Positions 12,130-23,812 of a stretch of 64,000 bases of DNA are shown piece after piece. Each line of letters begins with the position of its first letter. Position 1 is the first letter of the stretch. The DNA comes from Epiperipatus broadwayi. Lineage: Eukaryota > Onychophora > Udeonychophora > Euonychophora > Peripatidae. The notes under the pieces were generated by a model. It worked only from the letters and a program-made list of their open reading frames with translations. It did no database searches and was not told the DNA's origin. The DNA is taken from positions 9,071,100 through 9,135,099 of the forward strand of contig JAQFVV010000022.1 in the NCBI GenBank assembly GCA_028023455.1, read 5' to 3'. The position numbers and the translations under genes were made by a program.

Positions 12130-12857
12130 ATAGATTGCTAATTTTTTTTCATATAAAAGTAAGGTAAAACCACATTTGAATAATCCGTAAAATTACAAAA
12201 ACCTCTCTTCAGCACTTCATCTTTCAGAAAAATAGTAAAGAAGGAGGATTTTTTTCTTTGCGTTTTAAATTTCGGAATGACTTTTTACTCCAATTTTATT
12301 CTTTAACATGCGAATAGCTATATACTCCTTGATTGACTGTGTTTACTTGGATTGAATCTGAGCCAAGGCTACTTGAAATAAAATAGTGTTTTATTTTTTT
12401 AGTCACACAGCAAATGCAAGATTTGTGTGTGTGCGTATGTAGCCAACTTATAGTCTTACTGGATTATTAGTAAATGGGTAAAGTTACCAGGTTAATTTAG
12501 GTGGTGAAATAAGTCTCATTATATTGAGTATAAAAAAAAAATTATTTTAATATATTACAGACTTGATCACTGCTGGAAAAGGGATTTACTCCTAAGAATA
12601 TTAAACTTTCAGTTTACTTGTCTTTTTTTAAAAAAGAAAGTCAGTTATTTATTTTATCATTTTGGAATCATCTTTTTATAAGCATGATTAATTAAGGGAC
12701 ATTAGAAAATAGTTTTAGTTGTATGTTGAACTACTACTACTGTCTAGTTTAATTATGAAATGTTTTTAAAAAAATAATTTATTTACACTTTACCAAATAT
12801 ACTTTGCTATTAGTAATAATTGAAGCTGCTATCCTTTTTATTATCTTGTTTGTTATA

Positions 12858-13470
12858 TATGCGGAATTCGAACTCAGACTTTCACACGACCCACAACTCT
12901 TAGTGCTATTTTAGATTGCAGACCCACCTGATCACACACGTGTTGAAAAGATAAATAATCACCAATGTACGTATTTCGTACTAAACCAGCACTCATCAGT
13001 TGGTCCAGATTACCATCTCCACACATATATACAATCAGTACTCAGCTTTTCCCCTGTACATGAGTAGTAAGAATGACTAAACATCAACATGGGTAGGATG
13101 ACAATCCTGGCACTAACATGGGTTTTGAACATCCCATCATCAGATTTTCAAGAAATTGGAAGGCTGAAGAGTTGTGGGTTGGAGTAGTTTGAAGCCTGTT
13201 CATTAAAATATGAAGATTGGCTATCTTAATATAAAGCTGAGAACTGATTGTATATATGTGTGGAGATGGTAATCTGGACCAACTAATGAGTGCTGGTTTA
13301 GCACAAAATCCATATACTGGTGATTATTTATATTTTCAACATGTGTATGATCAGGTGGGTCAATAATATAAGATGACACTAAGAGTTGTGGGTCATGTGA
13401 AGGTCTGAGTTTGAATCCTACATATATTACATACATAAATACAGGTGTAAGCCTGTACAATGCATTCTCT
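12858..13470. repeat. Family B repeat, inverted pair
   Basis: The left arm (about 12,858-13,060) is a minus-strand copy and the right arm (about 13,225-13,440) a plus-strand copy of the same sequence. Shared marks are GAGATGGTAATCTGGACCAA, GAGTGCTGGTTTAG, GATCAGGTGGGTC and GTGAAAGTCTGAGTT followed by GAATCC or GAATTCC. The last block resembles a pol III B-box (GTTCGAATTCC in the left arm), so a tRNA-related origin is possible. Between the arms lies a spacer with CAACATGGGTAGGATGACAA, also found at 61.5 kb. Confidence 0.65.
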
Positions 13471-13679
13471 TGTTTGTAATTATTTGCCTAAAACAATTCT
13501 AACATTGGCTTAGGAAAGTTCTATGAATCTGGTTTATCTGGCTGAAAGTATGCTCAGCAGTTATTAGTAAAATAAAGATATGGAATAAATATTTCCCTTA
13601 TCCAACATCAGAACATTTTAAGCAACTATTTACTGTTAGTAATAACAGAACTTTTAAATGGTATTATTGTCCCTTTCTT

Positions 13680-13900
13680 CTTTAGTTATTTCTGGCCTGA
13701 TCAGTGACATAACTATCATGAGAATCAAGCAAATTGCTTTTCAATTCATGATTTATGTATTAAAAGGGATGTTCTGACCAATTAGGCTAATCTGCCAAAG
13801 ACAACAATCAGTAGAAATTGTATGCTTCTGTTTCCTCAAGAAAACATCAGGAGGGACCCTCTTAGATAAATACATAAAATTTCTTCTGATTGTGGCTTTT
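13680..13900. other. Unassigned, less AT-rich block
   Basis: This block is less simple than its surroundings and includes CCAATTAGGCTAATCTGCC and AGACAACAATCAG, which look like homeodomain- and Sox-type sites. It matches no other repeat in the window. A conserved non-coding element is one option, but nothing here proves it. Confidence 0.2.
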
Positions 13901-14064
13901 AATGAAATAAGCTAATCAGTTACAGCATTACCTTAAATCCAGTAGTTATAAATATACAAGTCACTGGTTAAATCCCATGCTAATTCTGTCACTAATCGGG
14001 CTTTATCTACCTGAAGAAGAGAAGAGAGTAATACCATTTGAAATAAAACTATCAAAACATTACT

Positions 14065-14635
14065 TGATCACCATTTTATATGCTTACACATGTTGTTAAT
14101 AAGAGTACCAAACTTTCCATACAGTAGTGCCACCAAGTGCAAACCTTCATAATTGATGGATGCAAGAAGGTTTATGCATAAAATCCCTATCTAGGCCAAC
14201 TCATGGAACACCTCTAGATTAATTTCTATATCCATCTTGCCCATAGGATAATAGTGACTGTGGTTTTTGAAAAACAAAAAACACCAAAATGTATATAAGC
14301 TGAACTGAGTTCAGATCTATATGTCTATACAAGTGAATGAGCTTCGATCGGAAACGTTATGGTGTTTTCAGTGTGGGCTCCTAGCTTTATAGTTAACCAA
14401 ATAGGTAAAAGATGGGTTCTGGAGAGTTGCATTAGATCCTAATCCCGAAGTGCAGTGCTCTCAAATCCAAGGTGTCTCACTGATGAAAGCTACAAGCTAG
14501 AAACTAGTCTGGAGATGTTGGATGAATAGACACTATATAGAAATTTTATGCACAAACCTTCCTGCATCCAGTGATTATAAAGGCTTGCACTTGGTGGCAC
14601 TACTGTATAGAGAATTTGACTCCATTTGAAATATT
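14065..14635 (+). repeat. Family C repeat with terminal inverted segments
   Basis: The left end (GATCACCATTTTATATGCTTACACA, as two shorter blocks, then CTTTCCATACAGTAGTGCCACC) and the right end (GCACTTGGTGGCACTACTGTATAGAG) are inverted copies of the family C terminus. Inside are TGAACTGAGTTCAGATC, TAGAGTAAAAG-like and TGCATTAGATCCTAA blocks, then a hammerhead-like motif at 14,474-14,515. The order matches the copies at 25.2-25.6 kb and 27.6-28.0 kb. Confidence 0.6.
14474..14515 (+). ncRNA. Hammerhead-ribozyme-like motif (degenerate)
   Basis: CTGATGA (14,480-14,486), a short stem II (AGCT...AGCT), GAAA (14,500-14,503), the self-complementary ACTAGT and the cleavage triplet GTC appear in canonical type I order. 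Stem II differs from the 27.9-kb copy by a paired change (GGC/GCC to AGCT/AGCT). Stem I (GTCTCA with TGGAGA) is weakened by mismatches. Activity is doubtful. Confidence 0.4.
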
Positions 14636-14639
14636 GCAT

Positions 14640-16735
14640 TCTATGCTGACCTATTTGTTATTTACAAATAAATAAATGTATTTGGAAAAGTATAAATAAA
14701 ATCTGAAGTTAGCATTTGAAATAAAGGATGGAAATAATCAAACATATAATTACAAATCGAATGCCACCATCACAAACTTTCAGACAAACACTAGATAGTA
14801 TTTCAAATGAAATTCACAAAACAGTTTTTACCTGTTCAAAATGCTATCTATAAATTTACTAGGATTACGGTATTGTTCTTTAAAGCCATGTTGCTCCTAA
14901 CGATTAAAAAAATTACAATGATCATGGATGATGAATCTCTATATTTCCTTTGCAGTTTAAGTTAATCGTTAAACCTTCTTTTCAGTTTTTGAATTTCTAT
15001 CTTTTAAATCCATATGTTGGCTTATGAAGCTCCATATTTCCTTGCCAAACAGAAAATGCCTCATTTTCTTTTAATCAAATTACTTTTAATAGATCATTGT
15101 GAGAGAAATCAAGATTCTTCTTTTTAGTAAAATCAAAAATAGGCCTAAGTCAAAATTAAAAATTTTAATTTTTTTCAATAGCTGTTGAAATGTGGTATGA
15201 TAATAGGTCTTCTAATGAATAAAGATCAAATTTCTTAAGAATATGATTAGAATAGAATCAATTTTTTTATTGCAATGATCATTTTAATCTCAGTGAATAC
15301 TAGTTTACAGACTCTTAAAAAATCTGCACTTGTAACTACTCATATAATACAATCTTTGTTGAATTCTAACTCCAGATTCAGCATAGTCTATCATATATCA
15401 ATGTTTTAAATGTTAGATTTATTCAAGTTTATTGCACAAAAATTTAATAACAGCAGTCTATTTAAATTCACAGCGCAATTATTATCTTCAAGGAACTTTC
15501 AAGTTAAATGTTACTGTTCTCAACATGGTCTTTAAAGTTTTTAAGAAAAAAAAAGGTTTTGAATGATACTGATATGATATAACTATTTAGAAAAAAAATG
15601 AAGTTTTTTTTTTTTATCTGAACTCTCTGAATGTATTGTGCAGCATACTTTGTACAAATATATTCATTAAGTTATATAGGAATTAATTCCACAGCAAAAC
15701 CAACATTCTGCATTCGTAGATCTTCTTTTTTTTTAAAAAAAAAACTTTTACTTCTTCCATTGAAAACTGAGTTTCACTAAGAGCAACTTATATGAGTCTT
15801 AAACATTGACAGTTTTTTTTAATTACAAGAGTTCACTGTCTTCTATTCAAGTCTTATAAAATTCAAATCAAGTACAGTTAGAACATTTTTAGAGAAATTA
15901 AAATTTAAAACCCTTTTATTATTACATTCATGACTATTACCATTACTTGTTACTATGGATTTTACAATAACTTGTATTGCTTTAATGAATAATCCGCCAA
16001 GAGCAGTGACTTAGCCAAAATGAGAAAAACCATTTTGGCCCATCTTTTTTACTAAGTCTCTTTCATTTTTATAATAGGCAAGAAACTGTTTAAACCTGCA
16101 GTTTTAGCAATGTTGAAACTCATATTTTAATCCTTTTTCCAACATGATTCATTTTTTATTTTATTTTCTTATACAAATATTACAAGTAAAGGCACTAGTT
16201 CATTAAACCTGTTCCCATCATTACTCTTTCAATATGAAAGGCTTGTGTGAAGAAAAAGATTGGAGTCAGAACATACATGCATACAGTCGAAGAATAGAAA
16301 TGTGGTATGCAGTATACAATTTTAATCTCACAGTTAATGCTAAGATATGACAGTAGAAGAAAGCCATAATAACTATATCCTATTTCAATTTAAATAACTG
16401 ACAATATTACATTGAAAAAAAACAGAAAGAAGACTGATTGCAACCTATAAATCAGCAGAAAATACTTTTGGCCAGGCATTATGTACTAATTATTGTACTT
16501 AACTTCAATATGTGAAAGTCAGTTCACTATTCATTACAAGCATCCTTTTGTAAGTAACCTAAATATAGTATTTAAGCTTTTTGTTTATTTACATAATTTT
16601 AATTTGCCTACAAGTATATCCATACAATTAGCATAAGTTGTATGATGAAGTCTTTTTACTCTAATGCTAATTTAATCCTTATTTACACAACAATCAATTG
16701 GAAATTTATCTAAATAAATATTAAATAAAATAAAT
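14640..16735. other. AT-rich DNA, no gene recognised
   Basis: Long AT-rich stretch without motif or repeat match. It is slightly less simple than other gene-free stretches, but every frame is broken by stops. Confidence 0.5.
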
Positions 16736-16740
16736 CAATA

Positions 16741-16834
16741 TCTTGCCATACATATCTTTATATATATTTATGAAATATATATATATATCTTGCCATACAT
16801 ATCTTTATATATATTTATGAAATATATATATATA
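16741..16834. repeat. Exact tandem duplication, unit 47 bp
   Basis: TCTTGCCATACATATCTTTA and the following TA-rich segment occur twice in direct succession (16,741-16,787 and 16,788-16,834) without visible differences, implying a recent duplication. Confidence 0.85.
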
Positions 16835-16839
16835 AAGAA

Positions 16840-17455
16840 CTTTGTAATGTACTGAGTAATACATTTAACTGTTGGATCTTGATCTATGTTTTGAATCTGG
16901 ATTGAATAAAATAAATTTCTTCTAGATTCTAATCAGGCTTAGAATTCATTTTTTTAAGAAGCCAAACTTGAGCTTACTTAATTATCCACCCAATATTGGT
17001 CTCTTAGCTAGAGAAAAAAATTGTAATAAAAAACTGGTAAGTCAGTTCTTAATCAACCTAACTATTTCTTGACTATTGATTATAATTAGATATCTACCTC
17101 TGTTTCACTGGAGAGAAAAAATTAGGATTAAAAAAACCTATTTATTAATTGCCATGCCTGTTCATTAATAGCTTCTATTTAACTGTTTCTCTATGAGAGA
17201 TTGGCAGTAATGTTTTTGCTTTGGAAGTTAGTTATTTAAAACAGGTTTTCTTATATATATAATATTGATTTTTTTTTCATTTGTATTTGTAATTCAAATT
17301 TGCATATATTTGTTCATTTGTGAAATTAAGTGGTATCTTTCTTCTTTATTACCTAAAACTGAATGCACTTTCAGTGAAGTTTACCATAATTCAAACATGC
17401 TCTCAGCTTTAGATTAAGAAGAAACCACTTCATTACACCAATAAACAAACATATG
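16840..17455. other. AT-rich DNA, no gene recognised
   Basis: No element or coding motif was seen. Confidence 0.5.
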
Positions 17456-17461
17456 CAAATT

Positions 17462-17462
<1 letters not shown>

Positions 17463-17508
<46 letters not shown>
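17463..17508. repeat. TA microsatellite
   Basis: Uninterrupted (TA)n run of more than 20 units. Confidence 0.95.
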
Positions 17509-17510
<2 letters not shown>

Positions 17511-17609
17511 TGACACTAAATGTTACTTATTTTAAATAGGATTCCCTTGTGAAACAAACATAAGTCTGAATAAAATAGCAGGCCAAGACCAACCTCCTAT
17601 TTTTAAGGC

Positions 17610-17925
17610 ACAAGAGTTATAGGTTGGAGTAGTTTGAAGCCTGTCAATTGAAATATGAAGATTGGCTGTCTTAATATAAAGCTGAGCACTGATTGTATAT
17701 ATATATATATATATATATGTGAAGATAGTAATCTGGATCAACTGATGATTGATGGTTTAGCACAAAATACATATATTGATGACTATTTATCTTTTCATTA
17801 TGTATATGATCAGGTGGGTCAGCAATATGAGATGGCATGGATAGTTGAGGGTTGTGTGAAAGTCTGAGTTTGAATCCCTTATATTACATTATATGTGCAG
17901 GTGTGTGTAAGTCTGTATAGTGTAT
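17610..17925 (+). repeat. Family B repeat copy
   Basis: The copy contains AAGATTGGCTGTCTTAATAT, a TA run at about 17,695-17,718, GATGGTTTAGCACAAAATAC, GATCAGGTGGGTCAGCAATA and GTGAAAGTCTGAGTTTGAATC. It aligns over its length with the right arm at 13.2-13.45 kb. Confidence 0.65.
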
Positions 17926-18127
17926 TTAAATTAATGTACATTTATGTAATAAGAAGTGTGAATCTAAATTAGTACTCCTTGTCTACATCAATTTGAATTT
18001 TAATAAACATTACAACTTTATGGCTTACAAGTAAGAGGTTAATCTTTCATTTATATCACTTTGTTCAGAATTATGTTTATTTCACAAGGGAGTATTGCTA
18101 AACAAGGTAATGTTTGATATGGTTGTT

Positions 18128-18350
18128 TCGATGGATATATATATTAAAATAAATATTTTTATGGATTGTTGTTATAATAAAGTTTAGAAATAAGGAGATT
18201 ATATCTATTAAAACAGAAATAACTTTTGTTTTTTTGATGTTGTCAGGAACCATCAATTATTAGTGATTGACATCCCCCTGAGACTAAACAAGTTTTTCCT
18301 ATTAATCTATTAATTCTTATTAATATATTAATTCTTTTGTTAAGGTTTTT
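18128..18350 (+). repeat. Dispersed repeat family D, copy 2
   Basis: It aligns with 3050-3275; see GTTGTTATAATAAAG, GATGTTGTCAGGAACCATCA, TTGACATCCCCCTGAGAC and the final CTTTTGTTAAGG. No coding potential is visible. Confidence 0.5.
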
Positions 18351-18382
18351 TGTTGAAGTAAATACATATATATATATTTAAA

Positions 18383-18460
18383 TTGATGACGTTTGCTTCC
18401 GCTTTTAGTTTTTGAATTTAATGGCAGTTGAGGCAGGTTAGAAAGTAACCGAAAGTACGA
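18383..18460 (+). mobile_element. Penelope-like element 3' UTR fragment
   Basis: TTGAATTTAATGGCAGTTGA, GGCAGGTT and CCGAAAGTAC match in order the region just downstream of the decayed GIY-YIG ORF at 60.63-60.72 kb (minus strand), where the equivalents are TTGAATTTAACAGCAATTGA, GGCAGGTT and CTGAAAGTAC. GATGACG precedes both. The coding part is absent. Confidence 0.5.
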
Positions 18461-18589
18461 TTTAAAGATTATTTGTAATTGTTTGTAAACCGTTAAAAAT
18501 ATTATTTCAATTATAATTACAATATTGTTTTTAATTAACGGATATTTTATTTATTTTATATATATATATAAAGAGAGGGAGAGAAAGAG

Positions 18590-19890
18590 AGACAAAATCT
18601 ATTTCCTTTCATCATCAATAGTATTCTGTCCTATGGATAGATCCAAAGAGCAATCACATCACTAATTAATCCATTTTCCCACTTCTTTCTCTTCATTGTC
18701 AAACTCTTCACTTCCACATAATTCATCCTATTTCTTATACCATCCAACAATGTCAATCACTTCTGTCTTTTCTTTTGCTTTCACTTACCAATACCTCCAA
18801 AACATCTTTTATTAAACTATACCATCTTCTTAATTATATGTCCAATCCAGTTTCTCTTTCCACTTTTAATTTCCCCAATTGATCTTTTTTTTACATTTAA
18901 TCTTTTCAAAATTTTTTCATTTGTCATTTTATTCATTAAACTGATTTTTCCCCATTTTTTCCCATGACCACATTTCAAAGACTTCCAACCTGTTTTTAAA
19001 TTTATTACCTACTGTCCATGTTTTATAATCATACAAATTAATCTTTTGTTTTAATTCTCTCTTTAAAGGTTCACAACATTTAAAAGGCTTCTAATCTGTT
19101 TCTAATTTTATTACCTATCATCCACGTTTTTCTTAATTCTCTTTTCAAAGGTTCATAAAATATTTTTTTCTATTAATAAATATGCATCCTTTACCAATGC
19201 TATTCTTCTTTTAACTTCATCTTCTCCCATCTTCACTTAACCAACTATCCAAATATCTAAATCTCTTTACCTACTAAATTATGTTATCATGGATTTTAAT
19301 TTGTAGTCTTTTGCATTCATCCCTAGCCATAAACATTTAGTCTTCTCAACATTAATTTTTATTCCATATTTCTCCAATTTATTCAACATATTCTGAAGAC
19401 ACTTTTCATTCTCAGCTATAAGAACTATACCATCTGTAAATTTTATACATTTTATTATTTTACCTCCAACATTTGCCCTTCACTGTCTAAATAATTTATT
19501 TAACATATCTTCCAATTAAATATTAAAAAAGGAGGTGACATACAGCATCCTTGTCTAACTCCTATTTCTGTTTTAACTTCATAAGTCTCATTATTTTTCA
19601 TTCAATTCTTATCCTTTGCCCAATGTGTGTGTGTGTGTGTGTGTGTATGTGTGTATTTCCAATCAATTCTCTCTTTTTAAAACACTCTTTTATTTTTTAT
19701 GCCAGTCATAAGTTTATTCCAGATTACACTATCAAATGCTTTTTCCAGATCCAAAAAATATACACCAATTTCTTTATCTTTTTTAATGTATCTCTCTGTC
19801 ATTGTTCTAGCAATACCAATAGAGTCTCTTGTATTTTTCCCTCTACAATTCTGATGTTTGGAGGTTAATTTGATAATAGATTTATTCATT
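18590..19890 (-). pseudogene. RTE-like LINE, reverse-transcriptase region (dead)
   Basis: On the minus strand the RT motifs occur in the correct order. Motif A is YFLDLEKAFDSVIWNKL near 19,720-19,770, motif B is GVRQGCCMSPP near 19,540-19,575, and motif C is at about 19,425-19,440. They are followed by CLQNMLNKLEKYGIKINVEK, a typical post-catalytic segment. Motif C reads FTDG instead of the usual (F/Y)ADD, so a catalytic aspartate is lost, and many stops follow. It is a different subfamily from the 57.4-60.4 kb copy, because its post-motif sequence is clearly distinct. A GT microsatellite (19,625-19,647) lies inside it. The 3' part extends to about 18,600. Confidence 0.75.
19625..19647. repeat. 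TG microsatellite
   Basis: Run of about 11 TG units inside the LINE relic. Confidence 0.9.
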
Positions 19891-19969
19891 AAAATGATTA
19901 TTTATAATTATTAAAGACAACTTAAAATATTTTTATAAAATTTATCTAATATAAGTCTTTTAATTTTAA

Positions 19970-20075
19970 TTAAAACAGGCAAAACTCTCCATACAGTAGC
20001 GCCACTCAGTGCAAGCCAGAGTAATCAATGTTTTAACAGATTGAGCAAGCATAAGAAATGGTGCTCATGTGATGT
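19970..20075 (+). repeat. Family C terminal fragment
   Basis: AACAGGCAAAACTCTCCATA, CAGTAGCGCCACTCAGTG, GAGTAATCAATG and TGGTGCTCATGTGATGTTCA match the ends of family C copies. The hammerhead-like middle part is missing. Confidence 0.55.
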
Positions 20076-20311
20076 TCACTTTAATTATTAATAAACCTCA
20101 GAGTTTTTTTTAAAAACTAAAACATTTTTATTTTTATGGCATTTTTTTTTAATATTTAAAAGAGTATATGTTATAGTATTAGAACATAAAGCATATATTA
20201 TTTAAAATATATTTCTATTAATCCACTTTAAATAAAATTATTGAATTCTTTGTAATTAATGGGTTTGGAATACTATCTTTTTTTTCATAGTTGAATAATA
20301 ATTTTATTGAC

Positions 20312-20470
20312 TTGAGTAGTTTAGCACAGTAGCAGAATGATCGTTCTGAATTCTTATGACTCATGGATTGCAGCTCACTTGTGTCTCGGCTAGTGCTCCT
20401 GAACTAAAGCCATTTGATTATTTTATCAATTTGATGATTTAGCTGCACTCAACTACTACTTACATATTTC
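20312..20470 (+). repeat. Possible tRNA-like repeat of another family
   Basis: TAGTTTAGCACAGTAGCAGA could be an A-box region and GGATTGCAGCTC a degenerate B-box, about 40 bases apart. The following AAAGCCATTTGATT and GATGATTTAGCTGCACTCAA give it the look of a SINE body. I see only one copy, so this is tentative. Confidence 0.3.
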
Positions 20471-20599
20471 AATGTCAAATTTCTCCCAACTAACAAATAC
20501 AGAAGCACTTTTCACAACCAGTTTCTGCTTATCAAAAACCTGGAAATTGCTGAGATTTTGGATGATTTTATAGAGAAAAAAAATGAGAAAAAAACATCA

Positions 20600-21165
20600 T
20601 GAAGAAAGAGTGTAAATCATCTATTTGTAGAATTGGTGTTTGTTGGATGTAAAACTATCTCTAAAAAACTACTACTATCACTATTAATCAGGTTTCTAAT
20701 CTTATATATCAGACTTGTAAACTTACGATAGATTGAGAAAAAGGATTCTAGAGCAGAATTACAAGTTTCTCTTTTACAATGTTTTCTAATATCAATCTAA
20801 TCAAACCTAGAGATGTTGGTGATCTCGAACTTGCCTGTGATTGTCTTAAATCATGAAAGGCCCAAAAGTAGATAGCATACATCAAGAGGTTCTAAAAAAA
20901 TTAGGACCTAAAACCTAAGCATGGTTGGCACAACTATTCTGTAACATCATTTGTGCAGGAAACTATTCAAATAATTTGGTATAAAACAAAACTATAACAA
21001 TTTTAAAAACAAATAAATCCTACAATTATCAAAAAAAAAATATTGCCTAATATTATTGTGAGATACATTTTGAAAGAATCATATTAACAAATATGTTGTC
21101 AATAGATGATAGCCATCGATACAGGCTTAGTTTAGACTAGAAAGGAGCTGCTGTGGATAAGTTTT
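20600..21165 (+). pseudogene. Jockey/CR1-like LINE reverse-transcriptase relic
   Basis: Reading across frames, the plus strand gives KGPKVDSIHQEVLKKLGPKT near 20,860-20,920, then WLAQLFCNIICAGN, then TITILKTNKS, then FERIILTNM. The order matches the RT N-terminal palm of jockey/CR1-group elements (K-S-P-G-P-D-G-I-H pattern, then the W-L-x-x-L-F segment, then the I-x-I-L-K-P-x-K segment). Stops and indels show a dead copy. The catalytic motifs A to C are not recognisable downstream. Confidence 0.6.
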
Positions 21166-21169
21166 ATTT

Positions 21170-22158
21170 TTAATAATGCCCCTCCCCCCAAAAAAAAAAT
21201 CTTTCAAAATAAATTAACAAACTGATGGTACTTTTATTGATCTAATCTCAGTTTATGTCTCTGTTTAGAAAAAATAGTCTTTTTTTAAAAAGTTTCTAAA
21301 AATTTTAAAAAAGGGGAAATCATTAAATTACTTCACAAAATGCTGTCCAATAAAAAATTTAAATGATATTAAATGATAATTGTAGTAGATACAAATTTTA
21401 CAGAACAGACTACCATGAGGGTTTGTTCTCTTATTTCTCTTTATGTAATACATTCATCAGTGATTTTCAAGATACAGAATGCAGAAAATTAATTTATGCT
21501 GACTCCTACTATTTAGAAATATCTTTAGACAGTAGCCAAACATTTTTTTTATTTATATAAGTTTTTAGATTAAAATTAATTATTAGGATAACCTCTTTGG
21601 GCTCTGTTTAAAAAAAAAATTCTCACAACTAAACTTCTGGATATTCAACTAAATATTATCATGAAAAATGTTACTGGCATGCTCAAGTGTATATCTTTAC
21701 AGTGACTAGTTTTTTTGTACATTACTCTGCCAGATATCAGAAGAACAGTTATCTCATTGAAAATGTATAAAAAACAGTTAAGTAGAGCGTATTTACCCAT
21801 AATTCAAGATAGTGTTTCATTAAAAATTAATTCAAAACAAAAACTCTCTTTTAGACGTTCAAACAAAAATTTACAAACAAAAAATTGTAGCATAAAAATA
21901 GAATTATTATAACATTCCAACAATTTTTTTTTTTTTTACCAGTTCTAACATTAAAACCAATCAGCTGGCCTTGATCTTTTTAGATGAAACTGGTGTCTTA
22001 ACAACAGATTCTAGATAACTCATGATTATTGTACTTATACTTTATTAAATGAAATTTAACAGCCTCTAATCTATGTATATATGGACATATACATAGTTAA
22101 TGGTGTGGGCAATATTTTGTGAGGAATGTCTATAAGTTTCTTTACAATATTTTGTTAT
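21170..22158. other. AT-rich DNA, no gene recognised
   Basis: No motif or repeat was recognised. A short open frame near 21,715-21,912 has no recognisable features. Confidence 0.45.
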
Positions 22159-22170
22159 TACTTAATAATG

Positions 22171-22267
22171 ATTTTTTTTAATGTGTCAAAGCGTCGGCCG
22201 GGAAGCGAACCCCGGGACAACTGCTTGTAAGGCAGCTGTGCTAACCACTCGGCCACCAACACTTGAC
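22171..22267 (-). mobile_element. tRNA-derived SINE (family A)
   Basis: On the minus strand it reads AAGTGTTGGTGGCCGAGTGG, TTAGCACAGCTGCCTTACAA, a B-box region GGGGTTCGCTTCCCGG and GCTTTGACACAT with an A tail. An exact 12-bp target duplication, TACTTAATAATG, flanks it at 22,159-22,170 and 22,268-22,279. Confidence 0.9.
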
Positions 22268-22289
22268 TACTTAATAATGTTGTCAATAA

Positions 22290-23095
22290 AGTCCTTATCA
22301 TAAACAAAAACTATGTCTAGCTCTACATTTCAGATTGTCAACCCTACATGCACTACTTGTGAAAGCTAAAACTTTTATTAATTAAGAACGGAGGTATGTG
22401 TGGACATATTTTTTTTTGAATACTAATTCTTAGAAATTTTTATATATTAAATTAAGGTTTTTGAATTTGAGTTTCAACTATAATGTTAGTAATTGTTTTC
22501 TTTTAAATGCCAAGATTTAAAAAAGTAAAAAAAATATTGTATTTAATGAAGAATTTAATATTGATGTCATATTTTTTTGATACATTAAACTTTTCATATG
22601 GAAACACTATTGCCCTGATCCTAGCTTGCAGTCTGAAAGATAATAGAAGAATGTCTAGTTGTAAATAACTTATCAACATTTTATGAAAAGAATTTTATTT
22701 GTTATTAGTTTCCTTTTCTATTTTTAGTTTTTATTTTGAAATTGAAGAATTTAGCTATCTAGGGGAGGGCAGGATTGCAAATTGTACAAAGTTTGATAAT
22801 CCTGCTTTATTTAATCACTTTTTAAAAAATAGTTCAAAACAAATATTTAGCTACAAAATAAGTTGATTGATTTATTTCTTGTCAAGTTAGTTCTTATTAT
22901 CAAAAATAATAATGTTATCAAAATTATTTCATTTATTGAAAAAGTACTTTATATTATATATGTTTTTAGCTATAGAAAACTGAACCAATGTTTTAAAATC
23001 TCTCTTTATTATCATCCAATACAAAAATATATACCAACAGCAACTTCTTGTGATTTTTCTTATATGCTTTCCAGAGCATTTCTCTTCACATTATT
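22290..23095. other. AT-rich DNA, no gene recognised
   Basis: No supported element. An open frame at 22,863-23,099 has the hydrophobic, Ile/Phe-rich composition expected from AT-rich DNA and shows no motif. Confidence 0.45.
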
Positions 23096-23099
23096 TTAG

Positions 23100-23320
23100 A
23101 GTCATGAGTAATCATGAAAACCTGATGGAATAGTGCCATAATATTCTCATCCCCAGAAATTTTTTGGTTTTTGCCTTCATTAATGAGGACTAGGGTTTAA
23201 AGTTGGAACTACTACACTTATGCTTCTGACAAAGGCAAAAGACAGAAACTGGTCTGGAAATAAAGATATTATGGCATGGTCAACATGGGTGCATTGATTA
23301 CTCATATTTACACTAGATAA
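23100..23320. repeat. Family C-related inverted pair with hammerhead-like core
   Basis: The plus-strand part holds CTGACAA (near 23,226), AGGC, GAAACTGGTCTGG and ATTATGGCA, in the same order as the family C hammerhead-like motif. The minus-strand partner just upstream (23,110-23,190) carries an eroded version, ending CATAATATTCTCATCCCCAG. A third eroded copy, with GAAACTAGTCTAATAATGAG, lies at 23,575-23,670. Sequence after the core differs from that of the 25/27-kb copies, so this looks like a separate subfamily. Confidence 0.4.
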
Positions 23321-23812
23321 TTCCACAGTACTGTTTTTTTTATATATATAAATAAGCATATGAAAGAAATATAAGGTATTGCAGTTGATACTAACCTTTT
23401 TAATATAAGAGTACAAGCAGCCTTCCATTGATGTAATATTAAGTTCTGTAAAATATATAAAAACTTAGAGAGATAATGTCAGATCTATATAACTGTGCAA
23501 GCAAATCAGCTTGGATTCAAACCTTAGGGTTTTAAATGAGTAAATTGACTAATAAATACATTCAGTACAGCTATGAATTCTAGTCATCACTGAAAAACAA
23601 GAAACTAGTCTAATAATGAGAATATTATAGCACTATACCAATTATTGTCCATTCATTACTCAAATTTACAGCAGATGAAAAGGACTGATTTTATAGAAAC
23701 ATATATAATTAGTAATAATGTGTGGAAGAATTTTATAAAGAATTATACAGTAATAAAAAACAATCATACAAAACTTGTACTGTTCACATTAATATGAAAA
23801 GGTAAATATAAT

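Noticed and set aside
20312-20470. A confident second SINE family
   Set aside because: Only one copy is visible and the B-box is degenerate, so it was kept as a low-confidence feature only.
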